NCBI GenBank assembly: GCA_019419505.1 | Contig: DXZS01000024.1 | Span: 100,434 to 164,433 of the forward strand | DNA from: Collinsella sp. | GTDB taxonomy: Bacteria > Actinomycetota > Coriobacteriia > Coriobacteriales > Coriobacteriaceae | Direction of reading: 5' to 3' | Length of the DNA stretch: 64,000 bases | Shown: positions 27,627 through 35,639 of the stretch, in pieces | Layout of the letters: every line of letters starts with the position of its first letter | Numbering within the stretch: the first letter of the stretch is position 1 | Notes under the pieces: model-generated | Databases searched by the model: none | What the model saw: only the letters and a program-made list of their open reading frames with translations | What the model was told of the DNA's origin: nothing | Position numbers and translations under genes: made by a program

Positions 27627-27646
27627 TGCGGCACCTCCATCCATAC

Positions 27647-27679
27647 AAAAAAGAAGCGGGGCCGAAACCCCACTTCTTT
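27647..27679 (-). terminator. Terminator-like hairpin in the rimP leader (possible attenuator)
   Basis: On the minus strand AAAGAAGTGGGG pairs with CCCCGCTTCTTT (one mismatch) over a 6-base loop and runs into TTTTTTG. It lies after the rimP promoter and about 21 bases before the rimP start, so it sits inside the leader rather than after a gene. Confidence 0.7.
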
Positions 27680-27704
27680 CAATTACAACTTCATTTGCAA
27701 GCAA

Positions 27705-27733
27705 ACTATAACAATAGCTGCGGAAACGTGCAA
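27705..27733 (-). promoter_or_regulatory. Strong sigma-70 promoter of the rimP-nusA-infB operon
   Basis: The minus strand has TTGCAC (27733-27728), a 17-base spacer, and TATAGT (27710-27705). Transcription should begin near 27698, giving a leader of about 70 bases that contains the hairpin at 27647-27679. Confidence 0.8.
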
Positions 27734-27823
27734 GCACAGTACGAATCTGCAGGTCAGCGTGCGCACAGCTTCTCCACAAGAATAGGACAATTGACCGCAG
27801 ACATCAGGGCAGGTACATGAAAA

Positions 27824-27855
27824 ACGAGGGACGACCCAACCGGATCGCCCCTCGT
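27824..27855 (-). terminator. leuS terminator
   Basis: On the minus strand ACGAGGGGCGA pairs with TCGTCCCTCGT (one mismatch) across a 10-base loop and is followed by TTTTTC. It starts about 30 bases after the leuS stop. Confidence 0.8.
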
Positions 27856-27884
27856 CTTTTATGCGTCAGTTAAGCGCGCAATGC

Positions 27885-30461
27885 TTACTTGACCACCAGG
27901 TTGACCAGCTTGCCGGGCACGCAGATGGCCTTGACGACCGTCTTGCCCTCAAGCCACTTGGCGACGGCTTCCTCGGCGGCAGCCTGCATATCCTCATTGG
28001 AGGCATCACGGGCGACGTCGACGCGGCCGCGGACCTTGCCGAGCACCTGCACGACGATCTGCACCGTGTCCTCGATGGACTCGGCCAGGTCGAACTCGGG
28101 CCAGGCGGCGGTGTAGGCGTTGCCCTCGCAGCCGAGTGCCTCGTGCCACAGCTCGTCGGCCCAGAACGGGCAGATGGGGGCGAGGACGCTCACGATATCC
28201 TTGGCCACGCCGTAGCACAGCGCCTTGTCGCGGGCGGTACCCTCGGTAGCGTTGAGGTAGGCGCTCGCCGCGTTGACGAGCTCCATGACGGCCGAGATCG
28301 CGGTGTTGAACTGGCCGCGATCGAAGTCCTCGGTGCACTTGGCGATAGTGCGGTGACGCTCGCGGTAGAGCTTCATCGCGGTCTCGTCGAGCGCGGACTT
28401 GTCGAAGGCCACGTTGGCGTCACCCGACTGGACGAGCTGCCACACGATACGCCAGGCGCGTTTAATGAAGCGGTTGGCGCCCTCAACGGCCTTGGGATCC
28501 CAGTCGAAGTCCTTCTCGGGCGGGGCGATAAACAGGATCGCCAGACGCATGGTGTCGGCGCCGTAGGGCTCGATGACCGAGCTCGGGGGCACGACGTTGC
28601 CCTTGGACTTGGACATGGTGTCGCCGTTTTCGTCCTTGACCATGCCCTGGCACAGCAGGTTGGTGAAGGGCTCGTCAACGCTCAGCAGGCCCAGGTCGCG
28701 CAGTGCCTTGGTAAAGAAGCGACTGTAGAGCAGGTGCAAAATGGCGTGCTCGATGCCGCCGATGTAGTTATCGACGGGCATCCAGCGATCGGCGGCCTCG
28801 CGGGAGAAGGGCAGCTCGGTGTTGTGCGGATCGGTATAGCGCAGGTAATACCAGCTGGAGCAGGTAAAGGTGTCCATGGTATCGGTCTCGCGCTTGGCTG
28901 GGCGACCGCAGACCGGGCAGGTGGTCTCGTAGAACTCCTTGCACTCGGCGAGGGTCTCGCCGGCGCCCAAGTCCAGGTTCTCGGGCAGCGTCACCGGCAG
29001 CTGATCCTCGGGCACGGGCACGATGCCGCAGTGCTCGCAGTGAATGGCCGGGATGGGGTTGCCCCAATAACGCTGGCGGCTGATGAGCCAGTCGCGCAGA
29101 CGGAACTCGACCTTGCGACGGCCGCAGCCCATGGCCTCGAGGTCGGCCACGATGGCAGCCTCGCCCTCGGAGTGCTTGCCGCCGCGCATGCCGGTGTACT
29201 TGCCGGACTGGACGAGTGTGCCCTCAGCAGCGTGGGCGCAATCCCAGTCGACGGTCTCGGCATGGAAGGTATCGATGGTCTCACCGCTGGCCTCGACGGC
29301 AGCGCGGTCGTCATCGTCCAGGATGATCGGCACGATGGGCAGGTCGTACTTACGGGCAAACTCAAAGTCGCGCTGGTCGCCGCAGGGAACGGCCATGACG
29401 GCGCCGGTGCCGTAGTCGGCAACGACATAATCGGCAACCCACACGGGGACCTTCTCGCCGTTGACGGGGTTCACCACGTAGCGACCGGTAAAGGCACCGT
29501 GCTTCTCGAGGGTGCCCTGGGCACGCTCGACCGCAGAGATATGCTTGGAGTCCTCGACGATCTTGGTGACGGCCTCCTCGTACTCCGTGCCCTCGACGAG
29601 CTCGTGCAGGCGCGCGTACTCGGGAGCCAGGACAAAGAAGGAGACACCGAAGAGCGTGTCGGCACGCGTGGTGAAGACGGTGATCTTACCCTCGTCGCCC
29701 TCGATGGGCTCGCCATCCTGGTCGCACAGGGTAAAGTCGACCTCGGCGCCCTCGGAGCGACCGATCCAGTTGGCCTGCATCTGCTTGACGCGCTCGGGCC
29801 AGCCGGGGAGCTTCTCCAAGTCGTCGAGCAGCTCCTGAGAGTACTCGGTAATCTTGTAGTACCACTGCTCAAGGTCGCGCTTCTCGGGCTCGGTGCCGCA
29901 GCGCCAGCACTTGCCCTCGGTAACCTGCTCGTTGGCCAGAACGGTCTTACAAGTGGGGCACCAGTTGACCGGGTTCTTCTTGCGATAGACCAGGCCCTTT
30001 TCCCACATCTTCTCAAAGATCCACTGACCCCAGCGGTAGTAGTCGGGGCTGCAAGTCTTGACCATGCGATCCAGATCGTAGGAGAAGCCCATGCGCTTCA
30101 TCGTGGCGAGCGCCTGGTCCATGTTCTTATACGTCCAGGCGGCAGCCTGCGTGTTGTGCTTGATGGCGGCGTTCTCGGCAGGCAGGCCAAAGGCGTCAAA
30201 GCCGATGGGGTGCAGCACGTCGTAGCCGCGCATGCGGGCCTGACGGGCCATGGCATCGCCGATGGTATAGTTGCGCGCGTGGCCCATGTGCAGGTCGCCC
30301 GACGGATACGGGAACATCTCGAGCACATACTTCTTGGGCTTGCTCTCGTCGGTGTCGACGGCAAAGAGGTTGGAGTCCTCCCAGGCCTTCATCCACTTGG
30401 ACTCAATGGCCTGCGCGTCGTAGGCAGGGATCTCGTCCTTATGATCTGTGCAATCGCACAT
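27885..30461 (-). CDS. leuS: Leucyl-tRNA synthetase
   Basis: The class I synthetase (858 residues) charges tRNA-Leu. It has the HIGH-type motif SGDLHMGHARNYTIGD, PIGFDAFGLPAENAA, a zinc-like CPTCKTVLANEQV region, the CP1 editing domain, and the KMSKS-type motif TMSKSKGN. The C-terminus ends ICVPGKLVNLVVK as usual. The ATG at 30461 follows AAAGGAG at good spacing. The upstream intergenic region is unusual: it holds a 119-bp palindrome ending about 24 bases before the start codon. Confidence 0.97.
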   Translation of the reverse strand: MCDCTDHKDEIPAYDAQAIESKWMKAWEDSNLFAVDTDESKPKKYVLEMFPYPSGDLHMGHARNYTIGDAMARQARMRGYDVLHPIGFDAFGLPAENAAIKHNTQAAAWTYKNMDQALATMKRMGFSYDLDRMVKTCSPDYYRWGQWIFEKMWEKGLVYRKKNPVNWCPTCKTVLANEQVTEGKCWRCGTEPEKRDLEQWYYKITEYSQELLDDLEKLPGWPERVKQMQANWIGRSEGAEVDFTLCDQDGEPIEGDEGKITVFTTRADTLFGVSFFVLAPEYARLHELVEGTEYEEAVTKIVEDSKHISAVERAQGTLEKHGAFTGRYVVNPVNGEKVPVWVADYVVADYGTGAVMAVPCGDQRDFEFARKYDLPIVPIILDDDDRAAVEASGETIDTFHAETVDWDCAHAAEGTLVQSGKYTGMRGGKHSEGEAAIVADLEAMGCGRRKVEFRLRDWLISRQRYWGNPIPAIHCEHCGIVPVPEDQLPVTLPENLDLGAGETLAECKEFYETTCPVCGRPAKRETDTMDTFTCSSWYYLRYTDPHNTELPFSREAADRWMPVDNYIGGIEHAILHLLYSRFFTKALRDLGLLSVDEPFTNLLCQGMVKDENGDTMSKSKGNVVPPSSVIEPYGADTMRLAILFIAPPEKDFDWDPKAVEGANRFIKRAWRIVWQLVQSGDANVAFDKSALDETAMKLYRERHRTIAKCTEDFDRGQFNTAISAVMELVNAASAYLNATEGTARDKALCYGVAKDIVSVLAPICPFWADELWHEALGCEGNAYTAAWPEFDLAESIEDTVQIVVQVLGKVRGRVDVARDASNEDMQAAAEEAVAKWLEGKTVVKAICVPGKLVNLVVK

Positions 30462-30484
30462 ATCAGCTCCTTTAATCTTAGCTG

Positions 30485-30603
30485 GGGTCGGGCGGCTTGG
30501 CTTTATTCGCTACTGCGGACAGTCCTGCGCAAGACGAAGAGCACATTAAGTGCTCTTCTTTGCGTGCGGAACTTGTAGCGAACAAAGCCAAGCCGCCCGA
30601 CCC
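30485..30603. repeat. 119-bp palindrome in the leuS upstream region
   Basis: Two 29-base arms (30485-30513 and 30575-30603) are complementary with a single difference, which in minus-strand RNA is a G-U pair. The interior folds further: GAAGAGCAC pairs with GTGCTCTTC (30536-30558). Transcribed with leuS, it would form one long rod-like hairpin directly before the Shine-Dalgarno. It could be a structured leader, a small RNA or a MITE-type insertion. No T-box sequence is visible. Confidence 0.7.
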
Positions 30604-30637
30604 TAAGGTTAACTTGACTGATGATAGCAAATACGAC

Positions 30638-30672
30638 AAGCGAGATGCCTGCGACTTGCGGGCATCTCGCTT
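30638..30672. terminator. Terminator of the IMP dehydrogenase gene
   Basis: AGCGAGATGCC and its complement pair across an 11-base centre. It lies about 50 bases after the IMP dehydrogenase stop and upstream of leuS. The T-rich flank (CTTGTCGTATTTG on the minus strand) suits termination of that gene. Confidence 0.65.
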
Positions 30673-30720
30673 TATCTAAATAACGTGGTTGAAACTCAAC
30701 CTTTATGTGAGGCTCTTACC

Positions 30721-32232
30721 TTATCGATAAGATACGGACTGCTGAGAATCCTTCACGACTACATCGTGGGCGCCGCCTTCGACGATCGAGGTCGAGCTCA
30801 CCAGGGTCAGGCGTGCCTTTTCCTGAAGCTCGGGGATCGAGAGGGCACCGCAGTTGCACATCGTGGACTTGACCTTGTAGAGCGTGCCGCCCACGCCGTC
30901 TTTGAGGGAGCCGGCATAGGGAACATAGGAGTCGACGCCCTCGACGAAGCTGAGCTTCGCGGCGCCGCCCAGGTCGTAGCGCTGCCAGTTGCGGGCACGC
31001 GCAGAGCCCTCGCCCCAGTACTCCTTCATGTACTGACCGTTCACGTTGACGCGCTCAGTCGGGCTCTCATCAAAGCGGGCGAAGTAGCGGCCCAGCATCA
31101 TAAAGTCGGCGCCCATGGCAAGGGCGAGCGTCATGTGGTAGTCGTAGACGATGCCGCCGTCGGAGCACACGGGCACGTAGACGCCGGTCTCCTCGTAGTA
31201 CTCGTCGCGAGCACGGCAGACATCGATCAGCGCGGTGGCCTGGCCACGGCCGATACCCTTGGTCTCACGGGTGATGCAGATGGAGCCGCCGCCGATACCG
31301 ACCTTGATGAAGTCGGCACCACAGTCGGCCAGGAAGCGGAAGCCCTCGGCGTCGACGACGTTACCGGCACCAACCTTGACGTCCTCGCCGTAGTTGGCGC
31401 GGATCCACTCGATAGTGCGCTTCTGCCACTCGCTGAAGCCCTCGGAGGAGTCGATGCACAGAACGTCGGCACCGGCCTCGATGAGCAGCGGCACGCGCTC
31501 GGCATAGTCGCGGGTGTTGATACCGGCGCCGACCATGTAGCGCTTGTCGTTATCGAGCAGCTCGTTGGGGTTGGTCTTGTGGCTATCGTAGTCCTTGCGG
31601 AAGACGATGCCCATGAGGTGATCGTTATCGTCGACGATGGGCAGGGCGTTGAGCTTGTTGTCCCAGATGACGTCGTTAGCGACCTTGAGGCTGATGTTCT
31701 TGTCGCCCACGATGAGCTGCTCACGCGGGGTCATGAACTCGGAGACCTTCGTCTGGTGGTCATCGCGACTGGGACGATAGTCACGGCTGGTGACGATGCC
31801 CAGGAGCTTACCCTTGGGAGTGCCGTCGTCGGTAACCGGCATGGTGGAGTGACCGGTCTTCTCCTTGAGCTCGATGACCTGCTCCATGGTCATGTCGGGG
31901 GTCAGCGTGGAATCGGACTGAACGAAGCCGGCCTTGTGATCCTTGACGGCCTTGACCATGGCGGCCTCGGACTCGGCGCTCTGGGAACCGTAAATGAAGG
32001 ACAGGCCACCCTCGGTAGCGAGCGCGACACCCATGTCGACGCCCGAGACGGACTGCATGATGGCGGAAACCATGGGGATGTTCAGGGTGATTGCCGGCTT
32101 CTCACCGCGCTTAAAGCGGGTTAGCGGCGTCTTAAGAGAGACGTTGTTGGGAATGCACTGCGAGGACGAGTAACCAGGGACCAGCAGATACTCCGAAAAC
32201 GTGTGGGACTCACCGGGAAAGAACGTAGCCAT
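30721..32232 (-). CDS. guaB: IMP dehydrogenase, Tritrichomonas-like type
   Basis: IMPDH converts IMP to XMP, the committed step of GMP synthesis. The 503-residue protein has the barrel, two CBS domains inserted near residues 110-220, the NAD/IMP loop with Asp261, and the catalytic cysteine loop GIGGGSICITRETKGIGRGQ with Cys319. The flap reads SPTERVNVNGQYMKEYWGEG. From memory, this loop, the 503-residue length and the Cys319/Asp261 numbering match the divergent enzyme of the protist Tritrichomonas foetus rather than the common bacterial GuaB (GPGSICTTR). The ATG follows AAAGGAG. Confidence 0.95.
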   Translation of the reverse strand: MATFFPGESHTFSEYLLVPGYSSSQCIPNNVSLKTPLTRFKRGEKPAITLNIPMVSAIMQSVSGVDMGVALATEGGLSFIYGSQSAESEAAMVKAVKDHKAGFVQSDSTLTPDMTMEQVIELKEKTGHSTMPVTDDGTPKGKLLGIVTSRDYRPSRDDHQTKVSEFMTPREQLIVGDKNISLKVANDVIWDNKLNALPIVDDNDHLMGIVFRKDYDSHKTNPNELLDNDKRYMVGAGINTRDYAERVPLLIEAGADVLCIDSSEGFSEWQKRTIEWIRANYGEDVKVGAGNVVDAEGFRFLADCGADFIKVGIGGGSICITRETKGIGRGQATALIDVCRARDEYYEETGVYVPVCSDGGIVYDYHMTLALAMGADFMMLGRYFARFDESPTERVNVNGQYMKEYWGEGSARARNWQRYDLGGAAKLSFVEGVDSYVPYAGSLKDGVGGTLYKVKSTMCNCGALSIPELQEKARLTLVSSTSIVEGGAHDVVVKDSQQSVSYR

Positions 32233-32332
32233 GTTTCTCCTTTTTCCATGCGACCGGTCGGCTGCAGGCCTCGTAGGACCCAGCCCAACCTTGGGCGCCC
32301 AATACTGGGGAAGTATCTTAACGCACTTTGAC

Positions 32333-32341
32333 TGCTACAAT
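32333..32341 (+). promoter_or_regulatory. Putative extended -10 promoter for the ModE-like gene
   Basis: TGCTACAAT lies about 85 bases before the ModE-like start codon; a weak TATCTT is 16 bases further upstream. Confidence 0.4.
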
Positions 32342-32425
32342 GCATGATTTAAGAAGAGCACACGAGGGTTTGACGCAGGCTTTGCGTTTGCCCAGCAAAC
32401 ACTTTAGCGGGGAGACGTGGAGCGT

Positions 32426-32770
32426 ATGGAGTACAAGACGACGGCAAAGTTGGTCATTCAAGCGTGCGACAAAGATCTGCCGGGCGTGTTTGGACACGGC
32501 TGTGTCTTGCTGCTGCAGGGTATCGCCCGCGAGCACTCGCTCAACCGCGCCGCCAAGAGCATGGGCATGGCGTATTCCAAGGCCTGGCGCATTGTAAACG
32601 AGGCAGAAGGTCAGCTGGGCTGCAAGCTCATCGAGCGCGACGGCGCCCGCGGATCCACGCTCACGCCCGCCGGAGAGCGAGCCATAGCGGCCTACGAGGA
32701 GCTGCAGACCGACATCAACAACGTCATTGCCACCAAAGCAAACGACCTCATCGCCAGCATCAAAGAGTAG
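32426..32770 (+). CDS. ModE/LysR-type winged-helix regulator (DNA-binding domain only)
   Basis: The 114-residue protein is a single winged-helix domain of the ModE N-terminal type: HGCVLLLQGIAREHSLNRAAKSMGMAYSKAWRIVNEAEGQLGCKLIER, then GSTLTPAGERAIAAYEELQ. There is no TOBE molybdate-binding domain, so it may regulate molybdenum or other genes without sensing molybdate directly. Start choice is uncertain: GTG at 32417 and ATG at 32426 are both possible, and neither has ideal Shine-Dalgarno spacing. It diverges from the IMPDH gene and converges with the next gene; a long palindrome follows its stop. Confidence 0.85.
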   Translation: MEYKTTAKLVIQACDKDLPGVFGHGCVLLLQGIAREHSLNRAAKSMGMAYSKAWRIVNEAEGQLGCKLIERDGARGSTLTPAGERAIAAYEELQTDINNVIATKANDLIASIKE

Positions 32771-32809
32771 CCAATTTGGGACGGGGCTTTTAGCTACCCA
32801 ACCCCTTCT

Positions 32810-32884
32810 CATAAGTTGCGGTGAAGTAGGGACTGTTTATGCGGTTAAAGCCGTAAATCAATCCCTATTTCACCGCAACTTATG
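32810..32884. repeat. 75-bp intergenic palindrome
   Basis: Arms starting CATAAGTTGCGGTGAA and ending TTCACCGCAACTTATG pair over more than 30 bp with a few mismatches around a small centre (GGTTAAAGCC). It lies between two convergent genes and may end both transcripts. Its size and form suggest a dispersed REP/MITE-type element. Confidence 0.65.
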
Positions 32885-32902
32885 GAGTCGAGGATGATTT
32901 AG

Positions 32903-33895
32903 CTAGTTGCGGAGGGCGTTATCTAGGGCGGACGCTACGACCAGGGGGTTGTCGGTGCCGGCGAAGAGGCGGATGGTGCTCCCCTGCTTGCCGCGCGTGG
33001 CCGAGAGGCGCGTCGTTGCGCCGCCGGCAGGCGATGTGCGAAACTCCCCCGGCAAAGCGTCGAACAGCTCTCCCGCGCTACGCTCGATAAGGTCAAATTC
33101 AACTGCCGGGCCAAAACCATGCTCGAGGATTCCCGTTGCAACCGCATGGTCGGGATGAGAGCTCAGCCCGGGATAGCGCACGTTGCGCACCATCTCGTTG
33201 GCGGCCAGATACTCGGCCAGCGCACGTGCGCGGTCAAAGTGAGCCTGCATGCGAGCGTCGAGCGAGTCGAACCCGCGCTCCAGCACAGCGGCCTCGTCAG
33301 CAGGCAAATCAAGCTTGGCCAAGCCACAGCCCTCAAGCAGGGCATGCGCGCACTCGGCAGCAGCATCCACATGATGGCGTTTGAGCTGCGAGCGCGCCAC
33401 CGAAGCGGCAACGAGTTTGCACGGAGCCTTGCCGGCGCACACGCGATCGAGCGCCTCAAGCGACAGCGCAGCACCCAGCCGCAGCGGATCGCAGCCAAAA
33501 GCCGACGCCACGATGTTGTCCACAACCAGCAGCGCGTGGGCCTCACGAGCAGCGCGGCCCAGAGCGCGCAGATCGGGCACACGCAGACCAAAGCCACCGA
33601 TTGAGTTAACAAACCACCACAGGTGCGACCCCTCGGCATCAAACGAAGCATCAAAGCCCTCGGACGCGGCAGCAAACGCATCGGCGGACCCCGAGCCCAC
33701 CAGCGCGACATCGCAGCCATCAAAGCCGCGCGCAAACGCATCGACAAAGTCGTCCGCAAAGGCCACCAGGCGGTCACCGGGACGCACAATACCCAGCAGC
33801 GACAGAGCCGCCGGCACATGCGGGGCCGCAACAAGACGCGCCTCACGCGCGCCGGTCCTTACAGCCCAGGCCTCTTCTAGCTGCTGTACATCCAC
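32903..33895 (-). CDS. Cys/Met-metabolism PLP-fold protein lacking the PLP lysine
   Basis: The 330-residue protein follows the trans-sulfuration enzyme family (cystathionine/methionine lyases) but is shorter than the usual ~390. Recognisable pieces are AREAHALLVVDNIVASAFGCDPLRLGA, the C-terminal GFGPAVEFDL and the carboxylate-binding IRLFAGTDNP. Where the family has HS-x-TK with the Schiff-base lysine, this protein reads EALDRV: an arginine aligns with the lysine. It is therefore probably not a standard PLP enzyme. I prefer the GTG at 33895, nine bases after AAGGGG. A sucrose-operon terminator lies just upstream. Confidence 0.75.
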   Translation of the reverse strand: MDVQQLEEAWAVRTGAREARLVAAPHVPAALSLLGIVRPGDRLVAFADDFVDAFARGFDGCDVALVGSGSADAFAAASEGFDASFDAEGSHLWWFVNSIGGFGLRVPDLRALGRAAREAHALLVVDNIVASAFGCDPLRLGAALSLEALDRVCAGKAPCKLVAASVARSQLKRHHVDAAAECAHALLEGCGLAKLDLPADEAAVLERGFDSLDARMQAHFDRARALAEYLAANEMVRNVRYPGLSSHPDHAVATGILEHGFGPAVEFDLIERSAGELFDALPGEFRTSPAGGATTRLSATRGKQGSTIRLFAGTDNPLVVASALDNALRN

Positions 33896-33917
33896 AAGGC
33901 ATCGCCCCTTCATAAGC

Positions 33918-33953
33918 AAAAACCCACGATGCGGGTGTTCCCCTCATCGTGGG
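33918..33953 (-). terminator. Terminator of the sucrose operon
   Basis: On the minus strand CCCACGATG pairs perfectly with CATCGTGGG over a 13-base loop and runs into TTTTTGC. It lies 39 bases after the GH32 gene stop. Confidence 0.8.
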
Positions 33954-33991
33954 CAACGGCTGCAGTATAGCGCCGATATGCGACGAAACGC

Positions 33992-35533
33992 CTAGATATT
34001 GAGCGTGTGATAGTTCACGCTCGCACCCGGAGCGTCAACGGTCACGCCATAGGCCTCGGGATAGATGCGCGTCGAAAACACGAGCGCGCCATCGTTCACA
34101 AACACCTCGACCGACGAGACATCACCAACAATGCGCACATTACGAACCTCGTCGATGGGCTCCCAGCGCATGGTACGACCGCAGCCGGCAGAAGCGCGAC
34201 CCTCATCGGTAAATCGCATCTCAAAGCGCGAGGGCAGTTCGTCCCCAGCGGGCACAAGCGCCAGCTTTAGCTCGCCATCAACGGTCGCGGTAAACGCGCC
34301 GTCGACACCGTCAACAACAACGTCAAAGCAGGTATCGCCGGCAACCTCCAAAGAGCCCTCCCCCACACGCACCGAGGCATAATGGAGCTCGATCTCGCGC
34401 GCCGGCTGCTGCAGCACCACGCCGCCGTCACCGGCCGTAAGCTCGCGCGGCACTGTCATGCAGTGCTGCCAGCCGCACGCCACGGTGGGCGCATTGTCAT
34501 AGGTCGGCTCATCGGGCATGCCCATCCAGCCGATCAAAATGTGGCGACCATCCTCGGACGTAAACTCCTGCGGAGCATAGAAGTCAAAACCGGCGTCCCA
34601 CAGGCGGAACTCGCCCAGCTCATAAGCGTCATTGCCACCGGTAATGTCGCCCGTTACAGGCATGTAGCCAGCAGCGTATACGTTGCCGCGGTCCCAACGG
34701 CCGCCCTCAAGCCCCTGGGGAGAGAAGGACAGCCACTTCGCCGGCACACCACCATCCGCCTCAAGCTCCAGATACCCCGGGCACTCCCACATAAAGCCAA
34801 AGCGCTCGGACGTAGAAACACGGCTCTCGAGCTCCCAGCTCAGCATATCGGGCGAGCCATACACCAGGATCTCGCCCACATCGCGCCCGGCACCCTCGCC
34901 GTGCATCGCACAAAAACGGCTCTCGACATGCGGCCCGTCCACGCGACGACGCGCGCCCAGCACCATGTGATTACGCCCATCATCATCGCGCCACACCTTG
35001 GGGTCACGCACGTGGCAGGTCAAATCCTCGGGATAATCCTCGGACGCCAACACCACGCGCTTTTGGCTGAACTCCCGACCGGCAAGACCATCAACGCTCT
35101 CGACATAAACAGTATCGGCGCGGCGGCCGGTATTGACGTAGTCGTACGTGCCGTCCGCATCGGAAAGCTTCACGTTGCCCGTGTACAGTACGCGAATGCG
35201 ACCGTCTTCGGCAAGCGCGGAGCCCGAATACACGCCATGGCAATCGAACGGCTCGTCGGGCAGCAGTGGAGCGCCAACGTAGTCCCACGTCATAAGGTCG
35301 CGACTCGTCGCATGACCCCAAGCCTTAACGCCACCCTCGACATCAAACGGCGCATACTGAAAATAGGCATGGAACACGCCGCCCGCCTGGCAAAGACCGT
35401 TGGGGTCGTTGAGCCAGCCAGCCGGCGGCATAATATGGAAGCGCTGGCCATACACGCCATGACCGCACTCAGAGGCGGCGGCGTCAACAGCGGCAACCAA
35501 CTTTGCAAGGTCGCGGCCAAGTGCATTAGACAT
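33992..35533 (-). CDS. scrB: GH32 beta-fructofuranosidase (sucrose-6-phosphate hydrolase)
   Basis: The 513-residue GH32 enzyme has the nucleophile motif PPAGWLNDPNG, the transition-state motif HVRDPKVW, and the acid/base motif MWECPGYLEL, followed by a C-terminal beta-sandwich. No signal peptide is present, so it acts in the cytoplasm. Together with the PTS permease encoded 107 bases upstream it would cleave imported sucrose-6-phosphate to glucose-6-phosphate and fructose. Activity on other fructosides is possible. Confidence 0.93.
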   Translation of the reverse strand: MSNALGRDLAKLVAAVDAAASECGHGVYGQRFHIMPPAGWLNDPNGLCQAGGVFHAYFQYAPFDVEGGVKAWGHATSRDLMTWDYVGAPLLPDEPFDCHGVYSGSALAEDGRIRVLYTGNVKLSDADGTYDYVNTGRRADTVYVESVDGLAGREFSQKRVVLASEDYPEDLTCHVRDPKVWRDDDGRNHMVLGARRRVDGPHVESRFCAMHGEGAGRDVGEILVYGSPDMLSWELESRVSTSERFGFMWECPGYLELEADGGVPAKWLSFSPQGLEGGRWDRGNVYAAGYMPVTGDITGGNDAYELGEFRLWDAGFDFYAPQEFTSEDGRHILIGWMGMPDEPTYDNAPTVACGWQHCMTVPRELTAGDGGVVLQQPAREIELHYASVRVGEGSLEVAGDTCFDVVVDGVDGAFTATVDGELKLALVPAGDELPSRFEMRFTDEGRASAGCGRTMRWEPIDEVRNVRIVGDVSSVEVFVNDGALVFSTRIYPEAYGVTVDAPGASVNYHTLNI

Positions 35534-35639
35534 ATCAAAGTCCTAACGGATCGAAAGTTACAAGGCGCCAGAGATCGGCACCAGATACGGGAAACGCCCG
35601 CGAGCATACAACCCGCGGGCACCCCTCAATCAAAAACTC

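Noticed and set aside
30462..30640. T-box riboswitch before leuS
   Set aside because: No GGTACC/ACCGCG-type T-box sequence, stem I or antiterminator is visible; only the long palindrome is present.
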